From Klebsiella oxytoca (GTDB lineage: Bacteria; Pseudomonadota; Gammaproteobacteria; Enterobacterales; Enterobacteriaceae), in NCBI RefSeq assembly GCF_009707385.1, contig NZ_CP046115.1, positions 2,852,001-2,916,000 on the forward strand: a stretch of 64,000 bases of DNA. Reading direction: 5' to 3'. The translations under genes and the position numbers were made by a program. Shown piece after piece: positions 43,955-53,737 of this stretch. The notes under the pieces were generated by a model. It saw nothing but the letters and a program-made list of their open reading frames with translations, was not told the origin of the DNA and searched no databases. The stretch's first letter is position 1; every line of letters starts with the position of its first letter.

Positions 43955-46579
43955 CTATCTAAATTTTACTTCAAATCTATTTAATGATGTTTTGGAGGCA
44001 GCTTTAATATCGGCGTTCCCAATAATTTCAATTGTCCACCTTGCTCCGGTTTTCTCTGCTGAAGCGGAAAAATTTCGAAGATTGATTGTTTGATTATCAT
44101 TTATTTTTGCATACATCAGTCTTCCGTCTGGAAGAATCTGCTCTTTAAATGGTACACCACCAGTTAGAGAGGTAGCAAAGCTAATAATTTCATCTTCAGT
44201 TAACTTTTCTGCAGCAAAAACTTTAGTTTTACCTCTGGTATCACTACCTCCAGGCCCCAAAACTTGTTGCAAAGGTTTCCCAAAAACATTTAGTTCAGCT
44301 TTAGGGTTTTGTTTGTTAAAAATACTTACTAATTTGTCAATGTTATCTTTCTGTAGGCTTTTGACATAATCGGCCGTTTTCGTCGACAAATTAGCTCCAG
44401 CTGCTGTTTCGCCTTTAATAAAACCAGCAACAGGCTGAAGGTTTAATGTCTTTGTTATATTCAGCTCATCATAGGCCTTCACCAACTGCTGTGAAAGCTT
44501 CTTCACGCTGTCTGCGGTTTTCCCGACAATCAGCGTACTGGTAGTGGTAATGGCCCCGGTACCGATAAGTGCTTCTGGTGCCACAATATCTGCCGCATAA
44601 ATACCCGCCTGATTCAGGCAGAGCGCAGGATTTGTTTTACAACCTGCGATAACCAGTTTTGCCGCCAGAACCAGCTCGGGTGCCGCACCAACCAGAGTCA
44701 TACCACCTGCCGTCAGCGCCATCCCTCCGCCGCTGGCAGCAGCCACAATAATCGCCGCTTCCCGCCGGGCTTGAACACGTTTAGCTGCTTCCTTATCCCC
44801 TTTATCTGCCGCCAGAATATCCCGCTGATTGTCCAGTGCATACTGCTGCAACATATGTTCCGTCATGTTGTAGCGGTATACGTTCTGAGCACTATCCGCA
44901 CCGCTGTATACACCTTCTGGTGTGTGCGTAATCAGCGCACCAGTCAACGCGCCAATAACGCGTGCCGTCTGCTCTTTTGCTGCGTTACCATTTAAGGCCT
45001 CCTGCAACCGTACTAGCTGACGTTCCCGTTCATTCAGATTAGCTGGTTCAAACATCGAGCTTTGCATAATGACCCCTGCCAGCTCTGCAGCCAGAGCTCC
45101 GGCAGCGGCCCCTTTCCCGTCACCACGACCAATTTCTGCGCTGATACCCGCAACTACAGCATGACTCAGTAATTTACCCGGTATACCCAGTACCTCACCG
45201 TTATCGCCAATCAGCCCGGCCCCTTCGGCATTAATCTGGTTGCCAATATTCGCCAACAAAGCGTTAGTCAGGTTGTTCTTAAAACTGCCGCCATTGATGG
45301 TGGTATTCAGACTGGAGCTGATAACCGACTGACCGGCCACGCGCTGGACAATTTTTCCCCATCCTTCGTTTCTGACCAGAGCTGGCAATCTTGCTTTATC
45401 GGGCGGAACATCAATATTCATGACTTTATCAAAGCCCGCCAGAGCACCGCCGATGACCATAGAGGTTGCCAGCGATTTAACCGAGCTACTGCTTCCCAGT
45501 GCCGACAACGTTTTTGACAGATTTCCCTGATTTTCAACCAAAGCCACGGCGGCCTGTGCCGCCAGCGAAGACATCCCGGCGGTGACTGCACCGGTCGTTA
45601 CTGCGCCACCACCAACGGAAGAAGTTACTGAAGATGCAACTGTCGCCGACAGTGAGCTACCTGCCGTGGCCGCAGCAGCAGCTATAGCGATTACCGCCGC
45701 CACTGCCGGATTCAGGCTCTGACTTTTATAATTCCAGCTGTCGTAAGCATCCTTAACCGTATTCCACTGAACATCGCTGCGTGTGTTCAGTCCCTTTAAC
45801 CACTCCGTACCTGGGAGTGCACCCAGAGCAGTGACCGCCCCCTTCAAAGCCTGACTATTTTTCGTTTTAACATCGGCGCTGATGCCACTCGCGGCATTAA
45901 CTGTCAATTTTCCACCGGCATAAACAGATGGAAGCACCCATTTCCCTTCGCTGTAGCCCTTATTTGCCTGTTTGATATAGAAACCTTTCGAGGTGCTGAC
46001 AGTCTGCTCGAAGGTGGTATTTTTTACAGCACGGAAATTGATTTTTCCGTTTGTACTGGTCAGCTTGGCGTTCTTTTTCGCCTCGATTTTACTGGCTTCA
46101 TAGGTACTATCATCGCGGCTCAGCAGGCTGAGGTTCCCTCCCGCGATAAACTCGGTTACCCGATTGGTAGTGCTGTGTTTTGTTTGTTTGATAGTGGTTT
46201 TTTTACCCCACCATTTCCTCTTCGTGTTTTTTTTCTCATAATGGCTTGTTTCCTCCATTGCCTGGGCATAGAGCCAACTCCCTTTGGCCGCCACATCCAT
46301 TGACCCCTTCGCTAGCAGGCGAGATGCCTGAAAAAGAATACTACCGCCTGATACAAGGGTCATCAGACCGCCAGCATTAAACACAGTGCCCTGCTGGGTC
46401 ACAGTTTCGGTAAATGCGTTACCGCCTTCACGGTAAGTGTGATTTCGCACAGCTTCGAATCGCATATCCCGCCCTGAACTCAGGACCATGTTACCGCCGG
46501 AGGAAAATTTTGATCCGTAGGTTAGTAGCTGATTGTTAGCTGCAGCAGTCAGATTTTTCCCGGCAGTGAGTGTCGTCAC
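43955..46579 (-). CDS. C-terminal part of a frameshifted CdiA/FHA-like exoprotein, with toxin tail
   Basis: An 874-residue open frame (from an internal ATG) that is the C-terminal half of the large exoprotein starting at 49287. Its reading frame continues upstream without a stop to about 46640, where one base is missing from an A run. Content in order: hemagglutinin repeats; a DUF637-like central region (SLAAQAAVALVENQGNLSKTLSALG, INAEGAGLIGD); a pretoxin section (EQTARVIGALTGALITHTPEGVYSGAD); the Cys-bearing GCKTNPALCLNQAGIYAADIVAPEALIG junction; then a variable tail (from about residue 760) ending TGARWTIEIIGNADIKAASKTSLNRFEVKFR. The last ~110 residues are the presumed toxin, which I cannot assign to a known activity. 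Confidence 0.75.
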   Translation of the reverse strand: MTTLTAGKNLTAAANNQLLTYGSKFSSGGNMVLSSGRDMRFEAVRNHTYREGGNAFTETVTQQGTVFNAGGLMTLVSGGSILFQASRLLAKGSMDVAAKGSWLYAQAMEETSHYEKKNTKRKWWGKKTTIKQTKHSTTNRVTEFIAGGNLSLLSRDDSTYEASKIEAKKNAKLTSTNGKINFRAVKNTTFEQTVSTSKGFYIKQANKGYSEGKWVLPSVYAGGKLTVNAASGISADVKTKNSQALKGAVTALGALPGTEWLKGLNTRSDVQWNTVKDAYDSWNYKSQSLNPAVAAVIAIAAAAATAGSSLSATVASSVTSSVGGGAVTTGAVTAGMSSLAAQAAVALVENQGNLSKTLSALGSSSSVKSLATSMVIGGALAGFDKVMNIDVPPDKARLPALVRNEGWGKIVQRVAGQSVISSSLNTTINGGSFKNNLTNALLANIGNQINAEGAGLIGDNGEVLGIPGKLLSHAVVAGISAEIGRGDGKGAAAGALAAELAGVIMQSSMFEPANLNERERQLVRLQEALNGNAAKEQTARVIGALTGALITHTPEGVYSGADSAQNVYRYNMTEHMLQQYALDNQRDILAADKGDKEAAKRVQARREAAIIVAAASGGGMALTAGGMTLVGAAPELVLAAKLVIAGCKTNPALCLNQAGIYAADIVAPEALIGTGAITTTSTLIVGKTADSVKKLSQQLVKAYDELNITKTLNLQPVAGFIKGETAAGANLSTKTADYVKSLQKDNIDKLVSIFNKQNPKAELNVFGKPLQQVLGPGGSDTRGKTKVFAAEKLTEDEIISFATSLTGGVPFKEQILPDGRLMYAKINDNQTINLRNFSASAEKTGARWTIEIIGNADIKAASKTSLNRFEVKFR

Positions 46580-46632
46580 TGCATGACGGTCGTCCTTGTT
46601 ATTATCATTGGCATTATCGATTGTGGAGTAAG

Positions 46633-49287
46633 CTACATTTGATAACCAAAGATTCTGCCCGGCAGAAGATTGATATTTCCTTTTGCGGAAAGCGTTCCGC
46701 CCTGTGTCCCTACGTCACGGGCAGAGTTGATCAGAAGATTACCGCCCGCATGTACCTGACTTCCAAGCTCCGGAGTCCGGGAGCCAGCAAACGGATGGCC
46801 ATAATTAAGGTCCAACGCTCTGTAATTCAGGTCAACATTGTGACCGGCTAACAGGGTGATATCTTTGCCCGCATTAATCCTGATGCCATGCAACGCAAGA
46901 TAGCCACCGCTGCTCAACGTGACGGAATCCGTCGCGTTTAGAGCACCAGCATGGAGCAGATTACTGAAATATTTCATCTGCTGATCTGCCGAAAGATTTT
47001 CTCCCGGACGGTGACGCGTAAGGATGGTATCAGTCCTGTTTATCGAAATGCTGCCAGAAGATGTCAGACTGATATTGCGACTCTGTGGTGCCAGTAAGAT
47101 ATTATTCAGCGTAATGGCGCTGCCTGAGGTTAATGCAAGGTCACGAGAGGCTTGTAGCTTCCCGAGCCACCGAACGCCATCAGTGTGATAATAATTAGGC
47201 CGCTCGCTGGAGTGCACTTTTATTTCACCTGTACGACTTACAAGCGTAATATCCTGTCCCTTCAGTTCGCTCTGCCAGAAATCGATATTACCTCCAGCTA
47301 GCACTGAAATATCTTTCCCGGCGTTCATCATTGCCAGAGACAATGTAGCGAACGAATCTGTCTGAAGCGTAATATCTCCAGCAGCTTTCATCACATCGGT
47401 GCTAATAATACTTCCTGCTCTCAGCAGAATATTTTTGGCCGTAATTGTATCCGGTCGGGCTGCGACACTGGAATAGGGCACATTTGTGACCCATGGCTCA
47501 TTACTTTCTATTCGCTCTGAAAAATCAGCGACCAGATTCCCGACAGCATTAAGTCGAGAAACCAGCAATCGGCCTGGCGTCCAGTCTGTTGTCTCTCCGG
47601 TATGGCGGAATTTCAGCACTTCCTTGCGGTGAAACGCCCCACCACCTGACACTCCGCCCTCAGGCTCCGGGGCGAGGCTATCAACATAGGGATTTTTTTC
47701 ATAGATAAAATACTTACCCATTGTACCTTCAAAACGATTTTCATTAATAAATCTACGACCGGTAAGCACTGCATTGCGGCCTGCTGAAATATCTCCCAAA
47801 CGATTAATCAGCTCTCCAGCATTAATATAAAGATTGTTACCCGCATTAATAACTGGACGGGTACCTTCAATAAGCACGGTATAATGTTGCTTTTCTGTCT
47901 GCAGGAAGGTCATTTTTTTGAAATCAACACTACCGAACCACTTATCTGGTTCCCCCTTATCCATCTCACCTACGACATGCCCTATTCCCTGACCAAGATT
48001 TCCCACAAACACAGGATGCCAACCCAAGCGGGAGTTTGATACCAGTGCTGTCTTGGGGCGCTCTGTAATGATCTTGGTGTTAGCCTTATTGATAGTATTT
48101 TCCAGCCGTTCTGCACGTATTACCAGATCACCAGTATTGGTCTGAATACGCGCAGAACGATTCTCCACCAGGGTGGCTTTATTACCCTGAGCATCTTTCT
48201 GAATCCAAAGATTATTATTACTATGCAGCGCCGCACCATTACCAGTATTGCGCACCGTGGAAGCGAAAACTCGCATATCCCCGCGGGAAGTGGTACTACT
48301 TCTGTTGTCCACGGTTGTGGCTGCCAGCGTCATATCACGTTCTGCACGCACGCTGCTTCCGGCGGGCGTGACAATTTCCTTCCCACTGACATTAAGATCG
48401 GTTTGCGCTTTGACGTTACTGAGGGTGATTTTTCCGGCAGTCGTCAGGGAAATATCACGCTGGGTAGAGGTAACGTTTTTCAGGTTAACTCCTACTCCAG
48501 CCTCGGTGGCAACAAGGCGGATTTTACCGGCATACATGCCGCCCAGAGCCTTAGTGTCAACGGCAAGCTGAGGTTTTGCTCCATCGCCGGTAATGGTCTT
48601 TATCGTGCCATCTTTAAAGCTAACCCGGTTCGCTCCCTGGGTCAGGGTAAGCGTTTTAGCGTTAATTTTGCCATTCAGTTCGGTTGCCCGACTGATAACA
48701 TCAACATATTCCGCTCGGGTTCCGTCGAGACCGTTGCCGCCGATAATCACCGCGCCTTTTTTAACATCGAGCGCCTCAAGCGCTCCTTTTTTGTTAAACT
48801 GCGGCTTGCCGGTTGTCAGAGTCACTGAAGGAGTATTGATGAAACCGCAACCGTCGCAGGTAATACCGTTTGGATTGGCAATCATCACGCCGGCTTTGTT
48901 GCCAAAAACTTCCAGCTTTCCTTTCAGTTCAGAACGGTTACCGCTGGTCACCTCGTTAATAATGAGTTCGGCCGGTTTTCCCTTGAGTCTGGAATTACCG
49001 TTATCAAGGGTCACCCCTGACTGGGTCTTCCCACCTTGCGTTGCGTTATTTAATATCGCACCAGGGGCGCCAATATTAAAATCCTTATAGGTGTTGTGTG
49101 ATATTCCAGCTGCGTTGGGCGTGGCGATATTCACCACCGGAACATTTCCCGGTTTAATCACCACTTGAGTATTTCCATTAGCAGCGGTAATACCCGCCGC
49201 AATAGCGGGATGCAAAGGCTGAACGGCTGTGAGGTATATCAATAGCCAGCTGGCCCCTCGGGCCAGCGGATGAGCAAGTTTATCCAT
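46633..49287 (-). CDS. N-terminal part of the frameshifted TPS exoprotein (CdiA/FHA family)
   Basis: An 884-residue frame with a long signal peptide (LIYLTAVQPLHPAIAAGITA) followed by the TPS secretion domain: NGNTQVVIKPGNVPVVNIATP, GISHNTYKDFNIGAPG, then NPNGI (in MIANPNGITCDGCGF) and repeated beta-helix segments rich in G/N/T. It ends in TAG at 46633, but the following bases keep coding the same protein in another frame. With that base restored the product would be about 1777 residues. It is exported by the TpsB encoded 53 bases upstream. AT-richer and with codon use unlike the flanks, consistent with acquisition. Confidence 0.82.
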   Translation of the reverse strand: MDKLAHPLARGASWLLIYLTAVQPLHPAIAAGITAANGNTQVVIKPGNVPVVNIATPNAAGISHNTYKDFNIGAPGAILNNATQGGKTQSGVTLDNGNSRLKGKPAELIINEVTSGNRSELKGKLEVFGNKAGVMIANPNGITCDGCGFINTPSVTLTTGKPQFNKKGALEALDVKKGAVIIGGNGLDGTRAEYVDVISRATELNGKINAKTLTLTQGANRVSFKDGTIKTITGDGAKPQLAVDTKALGGMYAGKIRLVATEAGVGVNLKNVTSTQRDISLTTAGKITLSNVKAQTDLNVSGKEIVTPAGSSVRAERDMTLAATTVDNRSSTTSRGDMRVFASTVRNTGNGAALHSNNNLWIQKDAQGNKATLVENRSARIQTNTGDLVIRAERLENTINKANTKIITERPKTALVSNSRLGWHPVFVGNLGQGIGHVVGEMDKGEPDKWFGSVDFKKMTFLQTEKQHYTVLIEGTRPVINAGNNLYINAGELINRLGDISAGRNAVLTGRRFINENRFEGTMGKYFIYEKNPYVDSLAPEPEGGVSGGGAFHRKEVLKFRHTGETTDWTPGRLLVSRLNAVGNLVADFSERIESNEPWVTNVPYSSVAARPDTITAKNILLRAGSIISTDVMKAAGDITLQTDSFATLSLAMMNAGKDISVLAGGNIDFWQSELKGQDITLVSRTGEIKVHSSERPNYYHTDGVRWLGKLQASRDLALTSGSAITLNNILLAPQSRNISLTSSGSISINRTDTILTRHRPGENLSADQQMKYFSNLLHAGALNATDSVTLSSGGYLALHGIRINAGKDITLLAGHNVDLNYRALDLNYGHPFAGSRTPELGSQVHAGGNLLINSARDVGTQGGTLSAKGNINLLPGRIFGYQM

Positions 49288-49340
49288 ATCTGAACATCCT
49301 GTATGACGGGGCCGTCATGGCCCCTGCTGTGTGCTGGCAG

Positions 49341-51020
49341 TTAAAGTGAAACCGTGGCCTGCCAGTAAACCACGTGTTTATCCGGAGTAATGGAGTCCGG
49401 CCAGGACAACGGGACACCTACAGTCAATGACTGAGAGAACCATTTGTCCGTGAGCTCCAGCCCAATCGATGTCCCAGTCAGCGTGCCACCTTCGGTTATT
49501 CCTCTCTGACGCACTACATGACCGATATCCAGGGCCCCCGTCGCTGACAGCTTTCCACCTGTAAACGGCAGCGTAAGCAACTGGCTAGTTAGTTCATTCC
49601 GCCAGTAACCTCCCCGATTACCTGACAGATACTGCTCTTTAAAACCCCTGACCGAATACTGTCCACCGACTGACAATCGTTCACTGGCATAAAGGTTGTC
49701 TGAAGTGGTCTGCCCATAGGCGGATGTGAGCCAGTACAGTGAGGGATTCAGTGGGTAAAACCAGCTTGTACTGGCGCTGAAGCGGCGAAATTCGCTGCAG
49801 GGCAGATCGGGGTGAGCAGGGTCATCTCGTGTTGCTCCGGCTAAAGAGAGTCCATGTGTTAAAGACGGACCGACTGTAAGATAGCCGCCGCCAATATTCC
49901 GGCTATAGCTTAAACCGACAGCCACGCTGCTGAGGGTCGGACTACTAACGTCAAGGAGCACGCCCCCAAGCCGATTTTCTGTCTCCCTGCGGGAAAGAGC
50001 CATATCCAGCGCCAGGCGTTGTTTACCATCTCGCAGCAATGTCCGGCTGGCGGCCAGTTGGTGTGACTGCACATGACCTTCATATCGCCAGCGGAGGGCG
50101 GTATCTCCGACAGACAGGGTCTGATAAAAATCAGACCACGCATACTGTGCGCTGAACAACCAATATCCGTAAGGAACCGATACGCCACCCTGAATGCTGC
50201 GGCTGCGCCTGTCGTGATGAAACTCGCTATCCCTTCCTGCTGACAGCGTCCATTGTTCTGCCAGCCTGAGTGGATTATCCACAATCAGGCGTGTATTCAT
50301 CTGTCCGCTGCCGGTACTTTTCTGCCCGCTGTTATCGGCGCTAACATCCAGGCTCGCGGGAAAACGCCGGCTGAGCGATACCAGTTCTAAACGGGAATAT
50401 CCCTCCCTTTGTCCCGGCACAATATCAACTGTCAGCGAACGAGAATTCAGGCGATTCAGCTGTTCCAGCCCCTGTTCAATGTCGCGGAGATTCAGTATCT
50501 GCCCTTCAACCTGCGGAAAAGCCATTTTCAGAGCATTTTCCTGAGAACCATCCAGAGTGATGGTCTCCACCTTCCCTTCAGTTACGGCGATGATCAGGTT
50601 CCCTGCTGAAATATCCTGTTCCGGCAACCAGGCGCGTGAGGTTATAAATCCTCGGGAAAGGTAATCCTGAGTAATATCCCGTACCCGCAGCTCTATTTGC
50701 TGGAGAGTCATGCACCCTTCCATTGGGATTGTCGTTAATTTTCGCTGCGCGGATAGCGGGAGAACCGTGACGTTTTCTAGCTGGATGTGTTGGACTTTAA
50801 AGCATTGCCCTGTCGATTCAGGAAGGAGAGTTTCGGGAAGTAATGGTGCTGGCGTGGAATTGCGGAGTATATCGCGCTGCTGCTGCGAATTTTCCAGTAA
50901 CGCCTTTTGCTGTTGCTCAATGACATTCTGATCGACAGGGCTAAGTGGCGCTCCCGACACAGCGGTTGATAAAAAGCCAGTCAACAGAAATCCATGCCTG
51001 AGACAAGACAAACACGACAT
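49341..51020 (-). CDS. TpsB-type outer-membrane transporter of the exoprotein (CdiB/ShlB family)
   Basis: A 559-residue protein from the ATG at 51020 (GGAG 6 bases upstream), with signal peptide (HGFLLTGFLSTAVSG). It then shows the POTRA region with paired cysteines (STGQCFKVQHIQL and MEGCMTLQQIELRVRDI) and a C-terminal 16-strand barrel whose end, VVYWQATVSL, is typical of Omp85-superfamily proteins; the family motif VRGF is seen in QYSVRGFKEQYLSG. It moves the exoprotein across the outer membrane. Gene order transporter, exoprotein, immunity matches the E. coli-type cdiBAI layout. Confidence 0.9.
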   Translation of the reverse strand: MSCLSCLRHGFLLTGFLSTAVSGAPLSPVDQNVIEQQQKALLENSQQQRDILRNSTPAPLLPETLLPESTGQCFKVQHIQLENVTVLPLSAQRKLTTIPMEGCMTLQQIELRVRDITQDYLSRGFITSRAWLPEQDISAGNLIIAVTEGKVETITLDGSQENALKMAFPQVEGQILNLRDIEQGLEQLNRLNSRSLTVDIVPGQREGYSRLELVSLSRRFPASLDVSADNSGQKSTGSGQMNTRLIVDNPLRLAEQWTLSAGRDSEFHHDRRSRSIQGGVSVPYGYWLFSAQYAWSDFYQTLSVGDTALRWRYEGHVQSHQLAASRTLLRDGKQRLALDMALSRRETENRLGGVLLDVSSPTLSSVAVGLSYSRNIGGGYLTVGPSLTHGLSLAGATRDDPAHPDLPCSEFRRFSASTSWFYPLNPSLYWLTSAYGQTTSDNLYASERLSVGGQYSVRGFKEQYLSGNRGGYWRNELTSQLLTLPFTGGKLSATGALDIGHVVRQRGITEGGTLTGTSIGLELTDKWFSQSLTVGVPLSWPDSITPDKHVVYWQATVSL

Positions 51021-51274
51021 CAAAAACTCCATTTTCTGAAATGTTGTGAAATTTAATGTAATGATATGTAATTAAATGTCCATTTATTTTTCAAGGTTGT
51101 TTGATAGTTGTACCAGACATTAACAGCCGTAATTTGAAGAAACCTCTCCGCTTGCGGTTTGGTTGCTTTACTCAACAACGGCCGCCAGCCGGAGGTTTGC
51201 TAATATTCTGAAAGTGTTTTAGAGGGGGGAATTTGACATTGTTCGGGAATTGAAATGTAGTCAGGGGAAGATTC

Positions 51275-51314
51275 TGAAAAAACGTCGCCCCTGGAGTTTA
51301 TTGCCCCCAGGAGC
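51275..51314 (-). terminator. mesD terminator
   Basis: GCCCCTGG (51287-51294) pairs with CCAGGAGC (51307-51314) with one G-T pair; on the minus strand it is followed by GACGTTTTTT. It lies 18 bases beyond the mesD stop. The remaining ~240 bases up to the transporter gene hold no gene that I can see. Confidence 0.8.
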
Positions 51315-51332
51315 CATAATGAATAACTCGCT

Positions 51333-52364
51333 TTACTTAGCCTGCAACTCCTGGCGGATAAGCTCTGCCCCGGCGCTTAACGCGTTAAGCTTACCCGTTG
51401 CCACCCGGCGAGATAATGGAGCCATGCCGCAGTTGGTTGAAGGATAAAGCTTATCGGCATCAACAAACTGCAGCGCTTTACGTAAAGTCGCGGCGACTTC
51501 CTCCGGCGTTTCGATCGTATTGGTCGCTACATCGATAGCTCCGACCATTACTTTTTTACCGCGAATCAGTTCCAGCAAATCCATCGGCACGCGCGAGTTA
51601 TGGCATTCCAGCGAGATGATATCGATATTCGAGGTTTGCAGTTTGGGAAACGCTTCCTCATATTGGCGCCACTCTGTGCCCAACGTTTTTTTCCAGTCGG
51701 TATTGGCTTTAATGCCATATCCATAACAGATATGAACCGCAGTTTCGCATTTGAGTCCTTCAATGGCTCTCTCTAGCGCCGCGATACCCCAATCATTGAC
51801 CTCATCGAAAAATACGTTAAAAGCCGGTTCATCAAACTGAATAATATCGACGCCGGCCGCCTCTAACTCTCTGGCTTCCTGATTAAGTATTTTCGCAAAT
51901 TCCCACGCCAGTTTTTCGCGACTTTTGTAGTGAGCGTCATAAAGCGTATCAATCATGGTCATCGGACCCGGCAGAGCCCACTTAATAGGCTGTCTGGTGA
52001 GCTGGCGTAAAAAACGGGCATCTTCGACGAACACTGGTTTTTGACGCTCAACGGCACCGACGACGGTAGGGACGCTCGCTTCATAACGATTGCGTATTTT
52101 CACCACCTCACGCTTTGCAAAATCAACGCCGCTAAGGTGCTCAATAAAAGTCGTAACAAAGTGCTGACGGGTTTGCTCACCATCGCTGACAATATCAATA
52201 CCGGCGCGTAGCTGATCGAATAAGGATAAACTCAGCGCATCCCGTTTCCCCTCAATTAATTCGTCGTTCTCGAGTTTCCAGGGGGACCATAGTTTCTCTG
52301 GTTCGGCAAGCCAGGATGGTTTAGGTAAACTGCCAGCCGTTGATGTCGGTAATAATTTTTTCAT
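51333..52364 (-). CDS. mesD: Folate-independent methionine synthase MesD (core-MetE family)
   Basis: A 343-residue MetE catalytic-domain protein with no N-terminal folate half. Zinc-ligand positions are all present: HIC (near residue 211), the Glu of LEC (near 248), and Cys of STNCGM (near 310). It opens LPTSTAGSLPKPSWLA and has GEQTRQHFVTTF. It is paired with the DUF1852 gene 27 bases upstream, which is the diagnostic context of MesD, a core-MetE shown to need MesX and oxygen. It would methylate homocysteine with an unidentified donor. Distinct from the other MetE-like gene in this window by length and motifs. Confidence 0.87.
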   Translation of the reverse strand: MKKLLPTSTAGSLPKPSWLAEPEKLWSPWKLENDELIEGKRDALSLSLFDQLRAGIDIVSDGEQTRQHFVTTFIEHLSGVDFAKREVVKIRNRYEASVPTVVGAVERQKPVFVEDARFLRQLTRQPIKWALPGPMTMIDTLYDAHYKSREKLAWEFAKILNQEARELEAAGVDIIQFDEPAFNVFFDEVNDWGIAALERAIEGLKCETAVHICYGYGIKANTDWKKTLGTEWRQYEEAFPKLQTSNIDIISLECHNSRVPMDLLELIRGKKVMVGAIDVATNTIETPEEVAATLRKALQFVDADKLYPSTNCGMAPLSRRVATGKLNALSAGAELIRQELQAK

Positions 52365-52391
52365 AATAGATAGCCTTGTATATGCGATGTA

Positions 52392-53369
52392 TTAAAGAGC
52401 GTTCTGAGCCGACCATTGCGCAAGAATATTTTTATACGGTTTAATAAAGTGCTCTTCAGTAAATTTACCCTGCTCAATAGCCAACTGGCTGCGCTCTTCC
52501 CGGTCATAAACGATTTTTGTCAACGAATGATCCTGATGATTAAGATCGGGCTGATAGCAGAGTCCGGCGGCAGAGTTCGCATTGTAGATCTCTGGGCGGT
52601 AGATCTTCTGGAACGTCTCCATCGTGCTGATGGTGCTTATCAATTCAAGGCTGGTGTAGTCGCTGAGTAAATCACCGGTAAAATAAAATGCCAAAGGCGC
52701 TACGCTGTTTTTCGGCATAAAATAGCGAACCTGCAGGCCCATTTTGCCAAAATATTGCTCAGTCAAAGATGAAGCATTTGGCCGGTATTCGATGCCCAAT
52801 ACCGGATGCTGATTCCCGGTCTGATGATAGGTGTCTTTGCTGGATACACTAAGGCAGATTACCGGTGATTTTTTGAAATGGGCCTGGTATTCCGCAGAGT
52901 TCACAAAATGTTTGAATATATTGCCATGTAAACCGCCAAAATCGTCTGGAATGCTGAAGCCTGCACGTTGTTTATTGTGCTCTGGCAACAGCACGCTAAA
53001 ATCATAGTCCCGAACATATGAGGAGAAATTATTGCCGACGATCCCTTCAATACGCTTATTGATTTTTTTGTCAATAATGCTGGTTTGCAATATCTCAATT
53101 ACCGGGAAAGTATCGCCGGTAGCCTCAATTTTCATTTCCACGGTAATAATTTCCAGCGTAACGGAATAGCGCGCGCTGTTCGGGTTATCCCAATGTGCCA
53201 GATTATTGAAACGGTTATCAATCATGGCCAGGGTGTTACGCAAATTTTGCTGGCGATTTTTCCCGCGGGCGAGATTTGCAAAGTTCGTGGTAATACGCGT
53301 GCTTTCCGAAGGGTTATAGTTTTCATCAAAAAGAGTGCGTTTAATAGTAAATGTAAAATCTGTATTCAT
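52392..53369 (-). CDS. mesX: MesX, partner of MesD (DUF1852)
   Basis: A 325-residue protein; the start at 53369 (MNTDFTFTIKRTLFDENYNPSESTR) is preferred because the family begins here and the longer frame adds unrelated residues. DUF1852 features: NFANLARGKNRQQNLRNTL, SIPDDFGGLHGNIFKHF, HPVLGIEYRP, KMGLQVRYFMPKNSVAP. It is transcribed first, immediately before mesD. In Acinetobacter it is required for MesD-dependent methionine synthesis; its biochemical role is unproven, and oxygen-dependent methyl-donor formation has been proposed. Confidence 0.87.
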   Translation of the reverse strand: MNTDFTFTIKRTLFDENYNPSESTRITTNFANLARGKNRQQNLRNTLAMIDNRFNNLAHWDNPNSARYSVTLEIITVEMKIEATGDTFPVIEILQTSIIDKKINKRIEGIVGNNFSSYVRDYDFSVLLPEHNKQRAGFSIPDDFGGLHGNIFKHFVNSAEYQAHFKKSPVICLSVSSKDTYHQTGNQHPVLGIEYRPNASSLTEQYFGKMGLQVRYFMPKNSVAPLAFYFTGDLLSDYTSLELISTISTMETFQKIYRPEIYNANSAAGLCYQPDLNHQDHSLTKIVYDREERSQLAIEQGKFTEEHFIKPYKNILAQWSAQNAL

Positions 53370-53737
53370 GGCGATCTTGCATCCTGATTTTGCAATGAAA
53401 ACTGAGCGCGGTGCTGGCATACAGCATTAAACGGTGTGCTCTACAATCGTCTTCATGTTGCCAATAAGTTAATTTTGACTAATTTATGCCAGAGCCCGGG
53501 AATGAGTGAAAGCGACTTAATTTCATCGCGACATGAGTCATTTTCATGATCTTACGCAGAGCTGGATTTGCTGACGCAGTGGGAAGGCAATCAACCAGAT
53601 TCGTAGCGTGTATCCGTGGAGGTGTCTCGTTGAAGAGAGGAAAGCGCTTATCGTCTGCGCAAGTGACCTGCCGCGAAAATTAACGGCAGGCAGGGAAACA
53701 TCCGGTTATAGCAAAACTTTACGCCTGTAAGCGGTTA
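53370..53737. other. Intergenic spacer between blrP1 and mesX
   Basis: About 370 bases with no supported gene. It holds one 7-bp inverted repeat (CCTGCCG at 53667-53673, CGGCAGG at 53684-53690) at the end of blrP1 without a T run, and the mesX promoter region near 53400-53480. I see no convincing MetJ box in it. Confidence 0.5.

Noticed and set aside
53420..53480. MetJ box upstream of mesX
   Set aside because: One 8-mer matches 6 of 8 but its neighbours match at chance level, so no tandem box.
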